Shown here one piece after another: positions 45,088 through 55,928 of a stretch of DNA of 64,000 nt. The notes under the pieces are model-generated. The model was not told the DNA's origin and ran no database searches. It saw nothing but the letters and a program-made list of their open reading frames with translations. Origin of the DNA: an uncultured Phycicoccus sp. (GTDB lineage: Bacteria > Actinomycetota > Actinomycetes > Actinomycetales > Dermatophilaceae); the NCBI RefSeq assembly GCF_947495705.1, contig NZ_CANLZR010000014.1, positions 1-64,000 of the forward strand. The letters are read 5' to 3'. Positions within the stretch are counted from its first letter, which is position 1. Every line of letters begins with the position of its first letter. The position numbers were made by a program, and so were the translations under genes.

Positions 45088-45116
45088 GGTATACCGGGTA
45101 TTGGCCGGGAGTGCAA
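45088..45116 (-). promoter_or_regulatory. Candidate padR-ABC promoter overlapping operator copy 2
   Basis: Reading the minus strand, TTGCAC (45116-45111) and TATACC (45093-45088) are 17 bp apart. The -10 hexamer lies inside the second palindrome copy, so a bound PadR dimer would block it. Confidence 0.45.
45089..45102. promoter_or_regulatory. PadR operator candidate, copy 2
   Basis: An identical 14-mer GTATACCGGGTATT, with the ATACC-G-GGTAT palindrome at 45091-45101. The centre-to-centre distance to copy 1 is 33 bp, about three helical turns, which would place two dimers on the same DNA face. It could also affect the divergent acyl-CoA ligase gene. Confidence 0.7.
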
Positions 45117-45156
45117 GGATGACGGCGGTAGCAGTCCGCGACGGAGAGGGAGACCG

Positions 45157-46686
45157 ATGCTGGTCCCGATGACCGTGTCCGACTTCATCGACCGTGCGCG
45201 CACGGTCTACGGCGAGCGCGTGGGGGTCGTCGACGAGCCGGACCAGGTGGCGCAGCCGCTGCCCGACCTCACGTACGCGCAGGTCGCGGCGCTGGCCGAG
45301 CGCCAGGCCGCGCGGCTCGACGAGCTGGGCGTCGGGGTGGGCGACCGGGTCGCGATCGTGTCGCACAACGCCGCGCGGATGCTCGTCGCGTTCTTCGGGG
45401 TGTGCGGCTCCGGGCGGGTCCTCGTGCCGGTCAACTTCCGGCTGCGCCCCGACGAGGTGCGGTACATCGTCGAGCACTCCGGGGCCAGGGTCCTGCTCGT
45501 GGACCCCGAGATCGACGCCGCGCTCGGGAGCGTCACCGCCGAGCACCGGTTCGTCCTCGGCGACGACGACGCGGTCCTCGCCGCCGAGGGCGCGGAAGCC
45601 GCCCCCTGGGAACGGGACGAGAACGCCACCGCGACGATCAACTACACGTCGGGGACGACGGCCCGGCCCAAAGGGGTGCAGATCACGCATCGCAACATCT
45701 GGACCAACGCGCTCACCTTCGCGCTGCACGCCGGCGTCACCGACCGCGACGTCTACCTGCACACGCTGCCGATGTTCCACGCCAACGGCTGGGGGATGCC
45801 CTTCGCGACCACCGGCCTCGGGGTGAAGCAGGTCGTGCTGCGCAAGGTCGACGGCGCCGAGATCCTCCGCCGGGTCCGCGACCACGGGGTGACCTTCATG
45901 TGCGCGGCCCCCGCGGTCGTCAACGCGGTGCTCGACGCCGCGACGACGTGGGAGGGCGACCTGCCCGGCCGGGGCCGGGTGCGGATCATCGTCGCCGGGG
46001 CGCCTCCGCCGACGCAGACCGTCGCGCGGGTCGAGGCGGAGCTCGGCTGGGAGTTCATCCAGATCTACGGGCTCACCGAGACCTCGCCGCTCCTCACGAT
46101 CAACCGCACCCGGGCCGAGTGGGACGACCTGTCCACCGAGGAGCGGGCGGCGAAGCTCGTGCGGGCCGGCGCCCCGGCTCTCGGGGTGTCGCTGCGGCTC
46201 GCGCCCGACCACGAGGTGCTCGCCCGCTCCAACGTCGTGCTCGAGGGGTACTGGGACCAGCCCGAGGAGTCCGCGCGGGCGCTCGAGGACGGCTGGTTCC
46301 ACACCGGCGACGGCGGCACCATCGAGGACGGGTACCTCACGATCTCGGACCGCAAGAAGGACGTCATCATCACCGGCGGCGAGAACGTGTCCTCGGTCGA
46401 GGTCGAGGACGTCATCTTCAGCCACCCGGCGGTCACCGAGGTCGCGGTCATCGGGGTGCCGGACGAGAAGTGGGGCGAGACGATCAAGGCGCTCGTCGTG
46501 CTGGCGCCGGACGCCGAGGTGACCGAGGCCGAGCTCGTCGCATGGTGCAAGGAGCGGGCAGCCGGCTACAAGGCTCCGACCTCGGTCGAGTTCCGCGACG
46601 AGCTCGCCCGTACCGCCACCGGCAAGCTCCAGAAGTTCAAGCTGCGCGCGCCGTACTGGGAGGGCCGCGAGCGTCAGGTCAACTGA
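45157..46686 (+). CDS. Acyl-CoA synthetase (AMP-forming)
   Basis: 509 aa ANL-superfamily ligase. P-loop YTSGTTARPKGV (~165), YGLTET (~305), GWFHTGDGG (~375), hinge DRKKDVIITGGENVSS and the catalytic Lys in TATGKLQKFKLR at the C-terminus. It activates a fatty or other carboxylic acid to acyl-CoA at the cost of ATP; chain length cannot be read. It could feed the acyl-CoA genes at the left of the window. GGAGAGGGAG precedes the ATG. The 3' end overlaps the DUF1304 gene by 8 bp. Confidence 0.9.
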   Translation: MLVPMTVSDFIDRARTVYGERVGVVDEPDQVAQPLPDLTYAQVAALAERQAARLDELGVGVGDRVAIVSHNAARMLVAFFGVCGSGRVLVPVNFRLRPDEVRYIVEHSGARVLLVDPEIDAALGSVTAEHRFVLGDDDAVLAAEGAEAAPWERDENATATINYTSGTTARPKGVQITHRNIWTNALTFALHAGVTDRDVYLHTLPMFHANGWGMPFATTGLGVKQVVLRKVDGAEILRRVRDHGVTFMCAAPAVVNAVLDAATTWEGDLPGRGRVRIIVAGAPPPTQTVARVEAELGWEFIQIYGLTETSPLLTINRTRAEWDDLSTEERAAKLVRAGAPALGVSLRLAPDHEVLARSNVVLEGYWDQPEESARALEDGWFHTGDGGTIEDGYLTISDRKKDVIITGGENVSSVEVEDVIFSHPAVTEVAVIGVPDEKWGETIKALVVLAPDAEVTEAELVAWCKERAAGYKAPTSVEFRDELARTATGKLQKFKLRAPYWEGRERQVN

Positions 46687-47038
46687 GCAGCCACGCCCCG
46701 AGGGCGAGGGCGGCCGGGAGGGCCTGGACGACGAGGATGCGGCGGCTCGCGGTCGCCGCGCCGTAGAGGCCGGCGACGAGCACGCACGAGAGGGTGAAGA
46801 CGGCGAACGCGAACCGGTGGTCGACGGGCCCGACGAGCGCGAGCACCAGCCCCGCCACGAGGAACCCGTTGTAGAGACCCTGGTTGGCGGCGAGCACCGT
46901 CGTCTGCGCCGACAGCGCTCGGGAGGTGCCGAACGCGGCCCGGCCGCGCGGGGTGTCCCACAGCACCATCTCGAGCACGACGATGTAGATGTGAATGAGC
47001 GCCACGAGCGCGGTGAGCACGAGCGCGACGGTCGTCAT
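46679..47038 (-). CDS. DUF1304 family membrane protein
   Basis: 119 aa, four transmembrane helices. The family hallmark is HIYIVVLEMVLWDTPRGRAAFG near the N-terminus, followed by ANQGLYNGFLVAGL. The role of this widespread family is unknown. A weak TAGACA -10-like box lies 6 nt before the ATG. Confidence 0.85.
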   Translation of the reverse strand: MTTVALVLTALVALIHIYIVVLEMVLWDTPRGRAAFGTSRALSAQTTVLAANQGLYNGFLVAGLVLALVGPVDHRFAFAVFTLSCVLVAGLYGAATASRRILVVQALPAALALGAWLLS

Positions 47039-47069
47039 CCCCGATGTCTAGCGCACCGAGGGTCCGGGG

Positions 47070-48050
47070 TCACCCCACCGTCAGCAGGATCTTGCCGATG
47101 TGGCCGCTCGCCTCCAGCTCGCGGTGCGCCTCGGCGGCCGCGGCCAGGGGGTGGCGCGAGTGCACGACGGGCCGCACGACGCCGTCCTCGACGAGCGGCC
47201 ACACGTGCTCCCGGACCGCCGCGACGATGGCGGCCTTCTCCGCCAGGGGCCGGGCCCGCAGCGACGTCGCGACGACCGCTGCGCGCTTGGCGAGCAGCAC
47301 CCCCAGGTCGAGCTCGCCGACGCGCCCGCCCTGCAGCCCGATGACGACGAGCCGGCCACTCGTCGCGAGCACGGCGACGTTGCGGTCGAGGTACTTCGCG
47401 CCCATGTTGTCGAGGACGACGTTCGCGCCCGCGCCGTCGGTCGCTTCCTTGACGCGCTCCACGAAGTCCTCCTCGCGGTAGTCGACGAGGATGTCGGCGC
47501 CCAGCGCGCCGCAGGCGTCGAGCTTCGCGGGCGTCCCCGCCGTCACCGCCACCGTGGCCCCGACGGCCTTCGCGAGCTGGATGGCCATCGTGCCGATGCC
47601 CGAGGACCCGCCGTGGACGAGCAGGGTCTCGCCCGGCTGGAGGTTGGCCGTGAGGAACACGTTGGACCACACCGTGCAGGCGACCTCCGGCAGCGCGGCC
47701 GCATCCGCCAGCGACACCCCGGCCGGGACGGGTAGCAGCTGGGTCGCCGGGACGCGCACGTACTCGGCGTACCCGCCCCCGGCGAGCAGGGCGCACACCT
47801 CGTCGCCCTCGGCCCAGCCCGTGACGTCCGCGCCGAGGGCCTCCACGGTGCCGCTGACCTCGAGCCCGGGCACCTCGGACTCCCCGGGCGGCGGCGGGTA
47901 GAGCCCCTGTCGCTGCATCGTGTCGGCGCGGTTGACGCCCGCCGCGGCGACGCGCACGAGCACCTCGCCGGAGCGGGGCTCCGGGGTGTCGACGTCGGAC
48001 GGGACGAGCGCGTCGGGCCCGCCGGGCTCGGGGATCGTGATGGCCTTCAT
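47070..48050 (-). CDS. NAD(P)H:quinone oxidoreductase (MDR family, PIG3/QOR-like)
   Basis: 326 aa zinc-free medium-chain reductase. The N-terminal GroES-like domain has GVNRADTMQRQGLYPPPPG, typical of the PIG3/QOR group. The cofactor site is LVHGGSSGIGTMAIQLAK. It would reduce quinones or enones with NADPH. The ATG follows TAGCCT (48062-48057) by 6 nt; that box includes the MobA-like gene's stop codon. Confidence 0.9.
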   Translation of the reverse strand: MKAITIPEPGGPDALVPSDVDTPEPRSGEVLVRVAAAGVNRADTMQRQGLYPPPPGESEVPGLEVSGTVEALGADVTGWAEGDEVCALLAGGGYAEYVRVPATQLLPVPAGVSLADAAALPEVACTVWSNVFLTANLQPGETLLVHGGSSGIGTMAIQLAKAVGATVAVTAGTPAKLDACGALGADILVDYREEDFVERVKEATDGAGANVVLDNMGAKYLDRNVAVLATSGRLVVIGLQGGRVGELDLGVLLAKRAAVVATSLRARPLAEKAAIVAAVREHVWPLVEDGVVRPVVHSRHPLAAAAEAHRELEASGHIGKILLTVG

Positions 48051-48059
48051 CCCCCGAGG

Positions 48060-48623
48060 CTAGGCGTCGCCCTCCAGCGCGGCGAGGTCGGCCGGGGTGT
48101 CGACGTCGCGGGACGCGGCGCCCGCGACGGCCACCTCGACGTGCGGCACCTCGAGCAGGGTGCGGGCCGGCAGCCCGGTGGAGCGCTGCCCGGTCCACCG
48201 CGTCATCGCGCCGGTCCGGTAGACCCCGAGCAGGGGGTTCGGCACCCCCTCGCCGTCGCGGGCGACGGCGGCCTCGACCTCCGGGCCGGCGGAGCCGAGC
48301 ACGTCGGCCAGTCGGACCAGCGCGGGTGCGGCGTCGGGCATGTCCCCGGCGACGACGGCGACGAGGTCGGTGCGGGCGAGGGCCGCCCCGGCGAGGACCG
48401 CGGCGAAGGGGCCGCCGCCGGGCGGGTCCTCGCTCGTCCAGGTGACCGCACGATGGACCTCTCGCGGGGCGCCGACCGCCACGACCGGCCAGGGGGGCGG
48501 CAGGGTGTCGAGCAGCTGGTCGAGCATCGTCGTGCCGCGCAGGGGGGCGGCGAGCTTGTCGGCGCCGAACCGGGTCGACCGGCCACCGGCCAGGACGACG
48601 ACGGTGACGGCTGCGCGCGGCAT
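48060..48623 (-). CDS. MobA-like molybdenum cofactor guanylyltransferase
   Basis: 187 aa nucleotidyltransferase. LAGGRSTRFGADKLAAP holds the G-rich NTP-binding loop and Lys; VAGDMPDAAP has the metal-binding Asp. MobA attaches GMP to molybdopterin to give the MGD cofactor needed by enzymes such as the oxidoreductase at 932-3079. Some relatives use other nucleotides, so the exact donor is inferred. The start lies 6 nt after TAGGGT (48635-48630). Confidence 0.82.
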   Translation of the reverse strand: MPRAAVTVVVLAGGRSTRFGADKLAAPLRGTTMLDQLLDTLPPPWPVVAVGAPREVHRAVTWTSEDPPGGGPFAAVLAGAALARTDLVAVVAGDMPDAAPALVRLADVLGSAGPEVEAAVARDGEGVPNPLLGVYRTGAMTRWTGQRSTGLPARTLLEVPHVEVAVAGAASRDVDTPADLAALEGDA

Positions 48624-48643
48624 CCCCCGACCCTACGGCGGCG

Positions 48644-49405
48644 TCAGCGGGACCGGCCCATCCGCGCCGCCAGGGCCCCGGCCGTGTCCCGCACCGCGCC
48701 GACGAGCTCGCCGATGGCGCCGTCGTCGACGTCCGCCTGCGGGTACGTGACGGCGACCGCGGCCACCGGGTAGTCGTTGGCGTCCAGCACGGCGACCGCC
48801 ACCGAGCCCAGCCCGGGGGTCACGAGCCCGTCCTCGACGGCGTACCCGCGCTGGCGCACCGCCTGGAGCCAGGAACGCAGCTGCGTCGTCGACGTCGGCC
48901 CGCGTCCGTCGCGCCGGACGAGGGCCGAGCGGTCCGGGTAGAGCGCCCGCACCTGGGCGGCGGGCAGCTGGGCGAGCATCGCGAGCCCGGTGGCCGTGAG
49001 GGGTGCCGGCAGCCGGACGCCAACGTCGGTGACGAGCAGCGGCCGCCCCGGCGCCCGGTGCTCGACGACGTAGAGCACGTCCCCGCCGTGCAGCACCGCG
49101 AGGTGGGCGTTGTGGCCGCAGGCGTCGACGAGCCGGTCCATCGCGCCGCGGGCCATCCGCTCCAGCGGCGCCTGCCGCTGGTACGCCGACCCGAGCTCGT
49201 AGGCGGCCAGGCCCAGTCCGTAGCGGCGCTCGTCGGGCAGGTGCCGGACGTAGCCGCGCTCCACGAGCACGGCGAGCAGGTGGTAGACGCTGGACCGAGG
49301 CAGCCCGAGGTCGCGCGCGATCGCCGCGGCCGGCACCGGCTCGCCCCGGCGGGCGATGAGGCCGAGCACGTCCAGGGCGTGCCCGGCGGCGGGGGCGTTG
49401 GCCAT
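48644..49405 (-). CDS. IclR-family regulator of the hut genes
   Basis: 253 aa. Winged helix in residues ~8-62 (IARDLGLPRSSVYHLLAVL), then a GAF-like effector domain. IclR proteins bind short palindromes and act as repressors or activators controlled by a metabolite, here probably urocanate or another histidine breakdown product (inference). It is divergent from hutH. A perfect GTCTC-N6-GAGAC repeat lies between them and again before the second hut operon. Confidence 0.9.
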   Translation of the reverse strand: MANAPAAGHALDVLGLIARRGEPVPAAAIARDLGLPRSSVYHLLAVLVERGYVRHLPDERRYGLGLAAYELGSAYQRQAPLERMARGAMDRLVDACGHNAHLAVLHGGDVLYVVEHRAPGRPLLVTDVGVRLPAPLTATGLAMLAQLPAAQVRALYPDRSALVRRDGRGPTSTTQLRSWLQAVRQRGYAVEDGLVTPGLGSVAVAVLDANDYPVAAVAVTYPQADVDDGAIGELVGAVRDTAGALAARMGRSR

Positions 49406-49436
49406 GCCGCCAGTCTGGCACCGGAGGTGTGGCGCC

Positions 49437-49452
49437 GTCTCGGGTGTGAGAC
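49437..49452. promoter_or_regulatory. IclR operator candidate upstream of hutH
   Basis: GTCTC (49437-49441), six bases, GAGAC (49448-49452). The centre is 63.5 bp before the hutH ATG at 49508 and 39.5 bp before the iclR ATG. An identical-arm copy occurs at 53291-53306. Confidence 0.7.
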
Positions 49453-49494
49453 AGCGATGGCCGGTGAGCCGTGGTCACCGAGGTCGAGGGGCGC

Positions 49495-49507
49495 TCCAAT
49501 GGGGAGC
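49495..49507 (+). promoter_or_regulatory. Candidate hutH -10 element
   Basis: TCCAAT (49495-49500) followed by 7 nt and ATG. A weak -35 TGGTCA (49472-49477) is 17 bp upstream. The same TCCAAT-7 nt-ATG arrangement precedes the amidohydrolase gene (53349-53361), suggesting leaderless mRNAs for both hut operons. Confidence 0.45.
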
Positions 49508-51079
49508 ATGAGCACCACCGTCACCCCCCGCCCGCGCGCAGCGTCCGTCCTCGTCGGGACCGGGCCGCTCCGCGTCGAGGACGTCGTCGCCGTCGCCCGG
49601 CACGACGCCCCGGTCGCGCTGGACCCCGCCGCGCTCGCCGAGGTCCGCCGGTCCCGCGGCGTCATCCGCGCGCTCGCCGACGACACCCGCCCGCACTACG
49701 GCGTCTCCACCGGGTTCGGCGCACTCGCGACGCGGCACATCCCCGTCGACCTCCGGCATGCCCTGCAGCGCTCGCTCATCCGGAGCCACGCCGCCGGGTC
49801 CGGGCCCGAGGTCGAGCGCGAGGTGGTCCGCGCCCTCATGTTGCTGCGCATCTCGACCCTCGCCACCGGCCGCACCGGCATCCGCGAGGAGACGCTGCAG
49901 GCCTACGTCGGCATGCTCGACGCCGGCATCACGCCCGTGGTCCACGAGTACGGCTCGCTCGGCTGCTCCGGCGACCTCGCCCCCCTGTCGCACTGCGCCC
50001 TCGCGCTCATGGGCGAGGGGGAGGTCCGGGACGCCGCGGGCACGGCGATGCCGGCCGCCGACGCCCTCGCCGCCTCCGGGCTCGCCCCCGTGCGGCTCGA
50101 GGAGAAGGAGGGGCTGGCCCTGGTCAACGGCACGGACGGCATGCTCGGGATGCTGTGCCTGGCCCTGCACGACCTGCGCGAGCTGCTCGTCGTCGCCGAC
50201 ATCAGCGCGGCGATGAGCGTCGAGGGGCTGCTCGGCTCCGACGACGTGTTCGCCGCGGATCTGCACTCCCTTCGCCCCCAGCCGGGCCAGGCGGCGAGCG
50301 CGGCCAACATCCGGGCGGTCCTGGCGGACAGCCTGATCCGCGAGTCCCACCGCACCGAGGCGTGCACCCGCGTCCAGGACGCCTACTCCCTGCGGTGCGC
50401 TCCGCAGGTGGCCGGCGGCGCCCGTGACACCGTCGAGCACGCGGCCCGGGTCGCCGGGTTCGAGCTCGCGTCGGCCGTCGACAACCCGGTCGTCACCCCC
50501 GACGGCCGCGTCGAGTCCAACGGCAACTTCCACGGGGCGCCGGTCGCCTATGTGCTCGACTTCCTCGCCATCGTCGCGGCGGATCTCGCGTCGATGTCCG
50601 AGCGGCGCACCGACCGCTTCCTCGACGTCTCGCGCAGCAACGGCCTGCCGCCGTTCCTCGCCGACGACCCCGGCGTCGACAGCGGCCACATGATCGCCCA
50701 GTACACCCAGGCCGCGATCGTCTCGGAGATGAAGCGCCTCGCCGTCCCCGCGTCGGTCGACTCCATCCCGTCCTCGGCGATGCAGGAGGACCACGTGTCG
50801 ATGGGCTGGTCCGGCGCCCGCAAGCTGCGCCGAGCCGTCGACGGCCTGTCCCGGGTCCTCGCCGTCGAGGTGCTGACGGCCGCCCGCGGCCTCCAGCTGC
50901 GCGCTCCGCTGGAGCCGGCGCCGGCGACCGGGGCCGTCGTCGCCGCCCTGCGCGACGCCGGCGCCGGCACCCCCGGGCCGGACCGCGTCCTCGCCCCCGA
51001 GATCGACGTCGCCCACCGCCTCGTCACCGACGGCACCGTCCGCCGGGTCGTCGAGGCGGCCACCGGCCCCCTCGCCTAG
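49508..51079 (+). CDS. hutH: Histidine ammonia-lyase
   Basis: 523 aa. The MIO electrophile forms from Cys153-Ser154-Gly155 in [14 protein letters not shown]; the more common triad is Ala-Ser-Gly, and the Cys form is, to my knowledge, usual in actinobacterial enzymes. HYGVSTGFG and [12 protein letters not shown] are further active-site segments. It converts L-histidine to urocanate plus ammonia. The start at 49508 is chosen from the promoter geometry shared with the amidohydrolase gene; an ATG at 49499 (with GAGGG 8 nt upstream) is the alternative. hutU follows after 44 bp. Confidence 0.95.
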   Translation: MSTTVTPRPRAASVLVGTGPLRVEDVVAVARHDAPVALDPAALAEVRRSRGVIRALADDTRPHYGVSTGFGALATRHIPVDLRHALQRSLIRSHAAGSGPEVEREVVRALMLLRISTLATGRTGIREETLQAYVGMLDAGITPVVHEYGSLGCSGDLAPLSHCALALMGEGEVRDAAGTAMPAADALAASGLAPVRLEEKEGLALVNGTDGMLGMLCLALHDLRELLVVADISAAMSVEGLLGSDDVFAADLHSLRPQPGQAASAANIRAVLADSLIRESHRTEACTRVQDAYSLRCAPQVAGGARDTVEHAARVAGFELASAVDNPVVTPDGRVESNGNFHGAPVAYVLDFLAIVAADLASMSERRTDRFLDVSRSNGLPPFLADDPGVDSGHMIAQYTQAAIVSEMKRLAVPASVDSIPSSAMQEDHVSMGWSGARKLRRAVDGLSRVLAVEVLTAARGLQLRAPLEPAPATGAVVAALRDAGAGTPGPDRVLAPEIDVAHRLVTDGTVRRVVEAATGPLA

Positions 51080-51123
51080 CCCGCCACCCCACCACCCACC
51101 CCGATCTCCCAGGAGGCGACAGC

Positions 51124-52779
<1,656 letters not shown>

Positions 52780-52780
52780 G

Positions 52781-53251
52781 TCAGGCCGGCTCGGTGACGT
52801 CGGCGACGTCGGCGTCGAGCACCGCGACGAGCGCGTCGGCGCCGACGGTGGCCGAGACCCCGTGCGCGCCCGCCCCGATCGAGACGGTCCGGCCGGTGAT
52901 CGTCGCGTCCGCGAGCACCGGCAGCGCCCGCAGCGACCCGAACGGGGTGATGGTGCCGCGCTCGTACCCGGTGACCTCCCGGGCGGTGTCGGCATCGGGC
53001 ATCGAGACGCGGTTGACCCCGAGGTGGGCCCGCAGCTTGGGCCAGGAGATCTCGCGGTCGCCGGGGACGAGGACGAACAGGTAGTCGTTCTCGGCCCGCC
53101 GCACGACGAGTGTCTTGACGATGCCCGCGGGCTCGACCCCGCGCAGCCGCGCCGCCTCGGCCAGCGACGACACCGGCCCGTGGCTCGTGATGTCGTGGGC
53201 CATGCCGGAGGCCGCGAGGGCTCTGCGCGCCCGCTCCGCACCGTCCGTCAC
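52781..53251 (-). CDS. YbaK/ProX-type aminoacyl-tRNA deacylase
   Basis: 156 aa from the GTG at 53251, 6 nt after TACGCT (53263-53258). Conserved segments are GIVKTLVVRR (with the catalytic-region Lys), VSMPDADTA and GTITPFG. The family hydrolyses mischarged tRNAs such as Cys- or Ala-tRNA(Pro). It sits between the two hut operons on the opposite strand, apparently by chance. Confidence 0.87.
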   Translation of the reverse strand: MTDGAERARRALAASGMAHDITSHGPVSSLAEAARLRGVEPAGIVKTLVVRRAENDYLFVLVPGDREISWPKLRAHLGVNRVSMPDADTAREVTGYERGTITPFGSLRALPVLADATITGRTVSIGAGAHGVSATVGADALVAVLDADVADVTEPA

Positions 53252-53290
53252 CCGGCCAGCGTAGGGCGAACCCCGGTCGCGGGCACCCAT

Positions 53291-53306
53291 GTCTCTCACG
53301 CGAGAC
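53291..53306. promoter_or_regulatory. IclR operator candidate upstream of the amidohydrolase-hutF-hutI operon
   Basis: GTCTC (53291-53295), six bases, GAGAC (53302-53306). The centre is 63.5 bp before the ATG at 53362, exactly the distance seen at hutH. Confidence 0.7.
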
Positions 53307-53361
53307 AATCGACGCGCGCCTGCGGCCCCGTGCGAGCCCGTCGCTTGATCCAATGGGCGTC

Positions 53362-54606
53362 ATGAGCAGTGCGTCGGCACCCGGGGGGGCGACCCTCGCC
53401 TTCCGCCGGATGTGGCGTGACCTCGAGGAGGTCGGCCTCGACCCGAGCTCCGGCGGCTACCGACGGTTCGCCTGGACCCGCCCGGACCACGACCTGCGCG
53501 AGTGGTTCGCGGGGGAGTGCGCGGCCCGCGGGCTCGACCTGACGACCGACCGGATGGGCAACCAGTGGGCGTGGTGGGGCGACCCGGACGCCGCGGTCGC
53601 GGCCGGTACCCCCGGGGTGGTCGCGGGCTCGCACCTGGACTCCGTCCCGGACGGCGGGGCCTTCGACGGGCCGCTGGGCGTCGTCAGCGCCCTGGCCGCG
53701 GTGGATGCACTGCGCGAGCGGGGCGTCAGCCCGGGCCGACCCATCGGCATCGTGAACTTCGTCGACGAGGAGGGCGCCCGCTTCGGCGTCGCGTGCACCG
53801 GCTCGCGCGTCATCACCGGGGCGATGTCGCCGGACCGGGCGCGAGGCCTGCGCGACGTCGACGGGGTGACGATGGCCGAGGCGATGACCTGGGCCGGCGG
53901 CGACCCCACGCACCTCGGGCGCGACGACGAGACGCTCGCCCGCATCGGCACCTTCGTCGAGCTGCACGTCGAACAGGGCCGCTGGCTCGAGGACTCCGGC
54001 CATGCCGTCGGTGTCGGCAGCGACATCTGGCCGCACGGGCGCTGGCGCATCGACGTGCCCGGCATGGCCAACCACGCGGGGACGACGGCCCTGCACCATC
54101 GGGAGGACGCGATGCTCGGGCTCGCCGCCGCCGTCATCGCCGCCCGCCGGGCCGCCGAGGAGCACGGGGCCCTCGCGACGGTGGGCAAGGTCGAGGTCAC
54201 GCCCGGCGGCGTCAACGCCATCCCGAGCTGCGCCACGTGCTGGCTCGACGCGCGCGGTGCGGACCCCGAGGCCGTCCACCGGGTGGTCGCCGACGTGCGC
54301 AACGTCGTGGCGGACTTCGACGCGCTCGTCACCGAGGAGTCCTGGACCCCGTCGACGGCGTTCGACCCCGCTCTCGCGCAACGCATCTCGACCCGGCTCG
54401 GCGGAGTCCCCATCATCGGGACGGGCGCGGGCCACGACGCGGGCATCCTCGCGAACGCGGGGTTCTCCACCGCGATGCTCTTCGTCCGCAACCCCACGGG
54501 GGTCAGCCACTCCCCGGACGAGTGGGCGACGGCGGACGACTGCCTCGCAGGGGTGGGTGCGCTCGCGGACGTCCTCGAGGACCTCGCCGGACCGACCGCT
54601 GCATGA
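53362..54606 (+). CDS. M20-family amidohydrolase (allantoate/N-carbamoyl-amino-acid hydrolase type) in the hut operon
   Basis: 414 aa from the ATG at 53362; an ATG at 53353 is in frame. Metal ligands are visible: GSHLDSVPDGGAFDG, DEEGARFG, FVELHVEQG and GAGHDAG. The family hydrolyses N-carbamoyl, ureido and sometimes N-formyl amino acids. Coupled to hutF by ATGA. HutF makes N-formyl-L-glutamate, and no HutG deformylase is present, so deformylation is the likely job. It is often annotated as allantoate amidohydrolase, but no purine genes are here. Confidence 0.85.
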   Translation: MSSASAPGGATLAFRRMWRDLEEVGLDPSSGGYRRFAWTRPDHDLREWFAGECAARGLDLTTDRMGNQWAWWGDPDAAVAAGTPGVVAGSHLDSVPDGGAFDGPLGVVSALAAVDALRERGVSPGRPIGIVNFVDEEGARFGVACTGSRVITGAMSPDRARGLRDVDGVTMAEAMTWAGGDPTHLGRDDETLARIGTFVELHVEQGRWLEDSGHAVGVGSDIWPHGRWRIDVPGMANHAGTTALHHREDAMLGLAAAVIAARRAAEEHGALATVGKVEVTPGGVNAIPSCATCWLDARGADPEAVHRVVADVRNVVADFDALVTEESWTPSTAFDPALAQRISTRLGGVPIIGTGAGHDAGILANAGFSTAMLFVRNPTGVSHSPDEWATADDCLAGVGALADVLEDLAGPTAA

Positions 54607-55928
54607 GCACCTACTGGTGTGAGCAGGCCATGCTGCCCGGCGGCGCCAGCCGGCGCGTGCGGGTCGTCACCGAGCACGGGCGCATCGTCGAGGTCCGCTC
54701 GGACGAGCCCGCGGACCCATCGGACGTCGTGCTGCCCGGTCTGGTGTACCCGGGCTTCGCCAACGCCCACAGCCACGCCTTCCACCGCGCGCTGCGCGGC
54801 CGCACGCACGCAGGGGGCGGGGACTTCTGGACGTGGCGTCAGGGGATGTACGCGCTCGGCGAGCACCTCGACCCCGACGGCTACCGCAGCCTCGCGACCG
54901 CCGTCTTCGCCGAGATGGTGCTCGCGGGGTACACCGTCGTCGGGGAGTTCCACTACCTCCACCACGGGCCGGGCGGGGCCCGGTACGACGACCCGAACGC
55001 CATGGGCCAGGCGCTCGTCGCGGCAGCGGCGGACGCGGGCATCCGGCTGACACTCCTGGACACCCTGTACCTGGCCGGCGGACTGACCGCGAGCGGGCAC
55101 ACGCCCCTCGACGCCGTCCAGCAGCGCTTCTCGGACGGCTCGGCCGAAGCATGGGCCGAGCGGGTGTCCGCACTGCGCCCGGGCGGGCTCTGGCGCGTCG
55201 GGGCGGCGGTCCACTCGGTGCGGGCCGTGCCCTGCGACGACCTCGGGGTGCTCGGCGAGGCAGCCGCCCGCGGGCAGTGGCCGGTGCACGCCCACCTCTC
55301 CGAGCAGCCCGGCGAGAACCTCGCGTGCGAGGCGTTCTACGGCCGCACGCCGGCCCGGCTGTTGGCCGACGAGGGCCTGCTCACCGAGGACACCTCGCTC
55401 GTCCACGCCACCCACCTCACCGACGACGACATCGCCGTCATCGGTGCGGCCCGCTCGTGCGCGGTCTTCTGCCCGACGACCGAGCGCGACCTCGCCGACG
55501 GCATCGGCCCGGCCCGGGCGCTCACCGACGCGGGGGCCGCCCTGGCCCTCGGGTCCGACCAGCACGCCGTGATCGACCCGTTCGAGGAGGTCCGCGGGGT
55601 CGAGATGCACGAGCGCCTCCAGAGCCTCGAGCGTGGCCGCTTCGCCCCGGCCGACCTGCTCGGGGCGGCCACGCTCCACGGCTACCGCTCGCTCGGCTGG
55701 CACGACGGCGGGATCATCGCGCCGCACCACCTCGCCGACCTCGTCGCGGTCCGCACCGACAGCCCCCGCACCGCCGGCGCGGCCACCGACCAGGTGCTCT
55801 ACGCCGCGACGTCCGCCGACGTCACCGATGTCGTCGTCGGAGGCGAGCAGGTCGTGTGCGGGGGGCGGCACCGCGTCGGCGACGTCGGCGCGCTCCTCGG
55901 GCAGTCGATCGCGGCGGTCCGGCGATGA
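54603..55928 (+). CDS. hutF: Formimidoylglutamate deiminase
   Basis: 441 aa amidohydrolase-superfamily enzyme. Metal and catalytic residues are in [31 protein letters not shown] and [14 protein letters not shown]. It converts N-formimino-L-glutamate to N-formyl-L-glutamate and ammonia, the five-step version of histidine breakdown. ATGA overlaps tie it to both neighbours. Confidence 0.93.
   Translation: MSTYWCEQAMLPGGASRRVRVVTEHGRIVEVRSDEPADPSDVVLPGLVYPGFANAHSHAFHRALRGRTHAGGGDFWTWRQGMYALGEHLDPDGYRSLATAVFAEMVLAGYTVVGEFHYLHHGPGGARYDDPNAMGQALVAAAADAGIRLTLLDTLYLAGGLTASGHTPLDAVQQRFSDGSAEAWAERVSALRPGGLWRVGAAVHSVRAVPCDDLGVLGEAAARGQWPVHAHLSEQPGENLACEAFYGRTPARLLADEGLLTEDTSLVHATHLTDDDIAVIGAARSCAVFCPTTERDLADGIGPARALTDAGAALALGSDQHAVIDPFEEVRGVEMHERLQSLERGRFAPADLLGAATLHGYRSLGWHDGGIIAPHHLADLVAVRTDSPRTAGAATDQVLYAATSADVTDVVVGGEQVVCGGRHRVGDVGALLGQSIAAVRR

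Noticed and set aside
53362-54606. Allantoate breakdown gene
   Set aside because: No ureide or purine genes are nearby; operon and operator place it in histidine breakdown.
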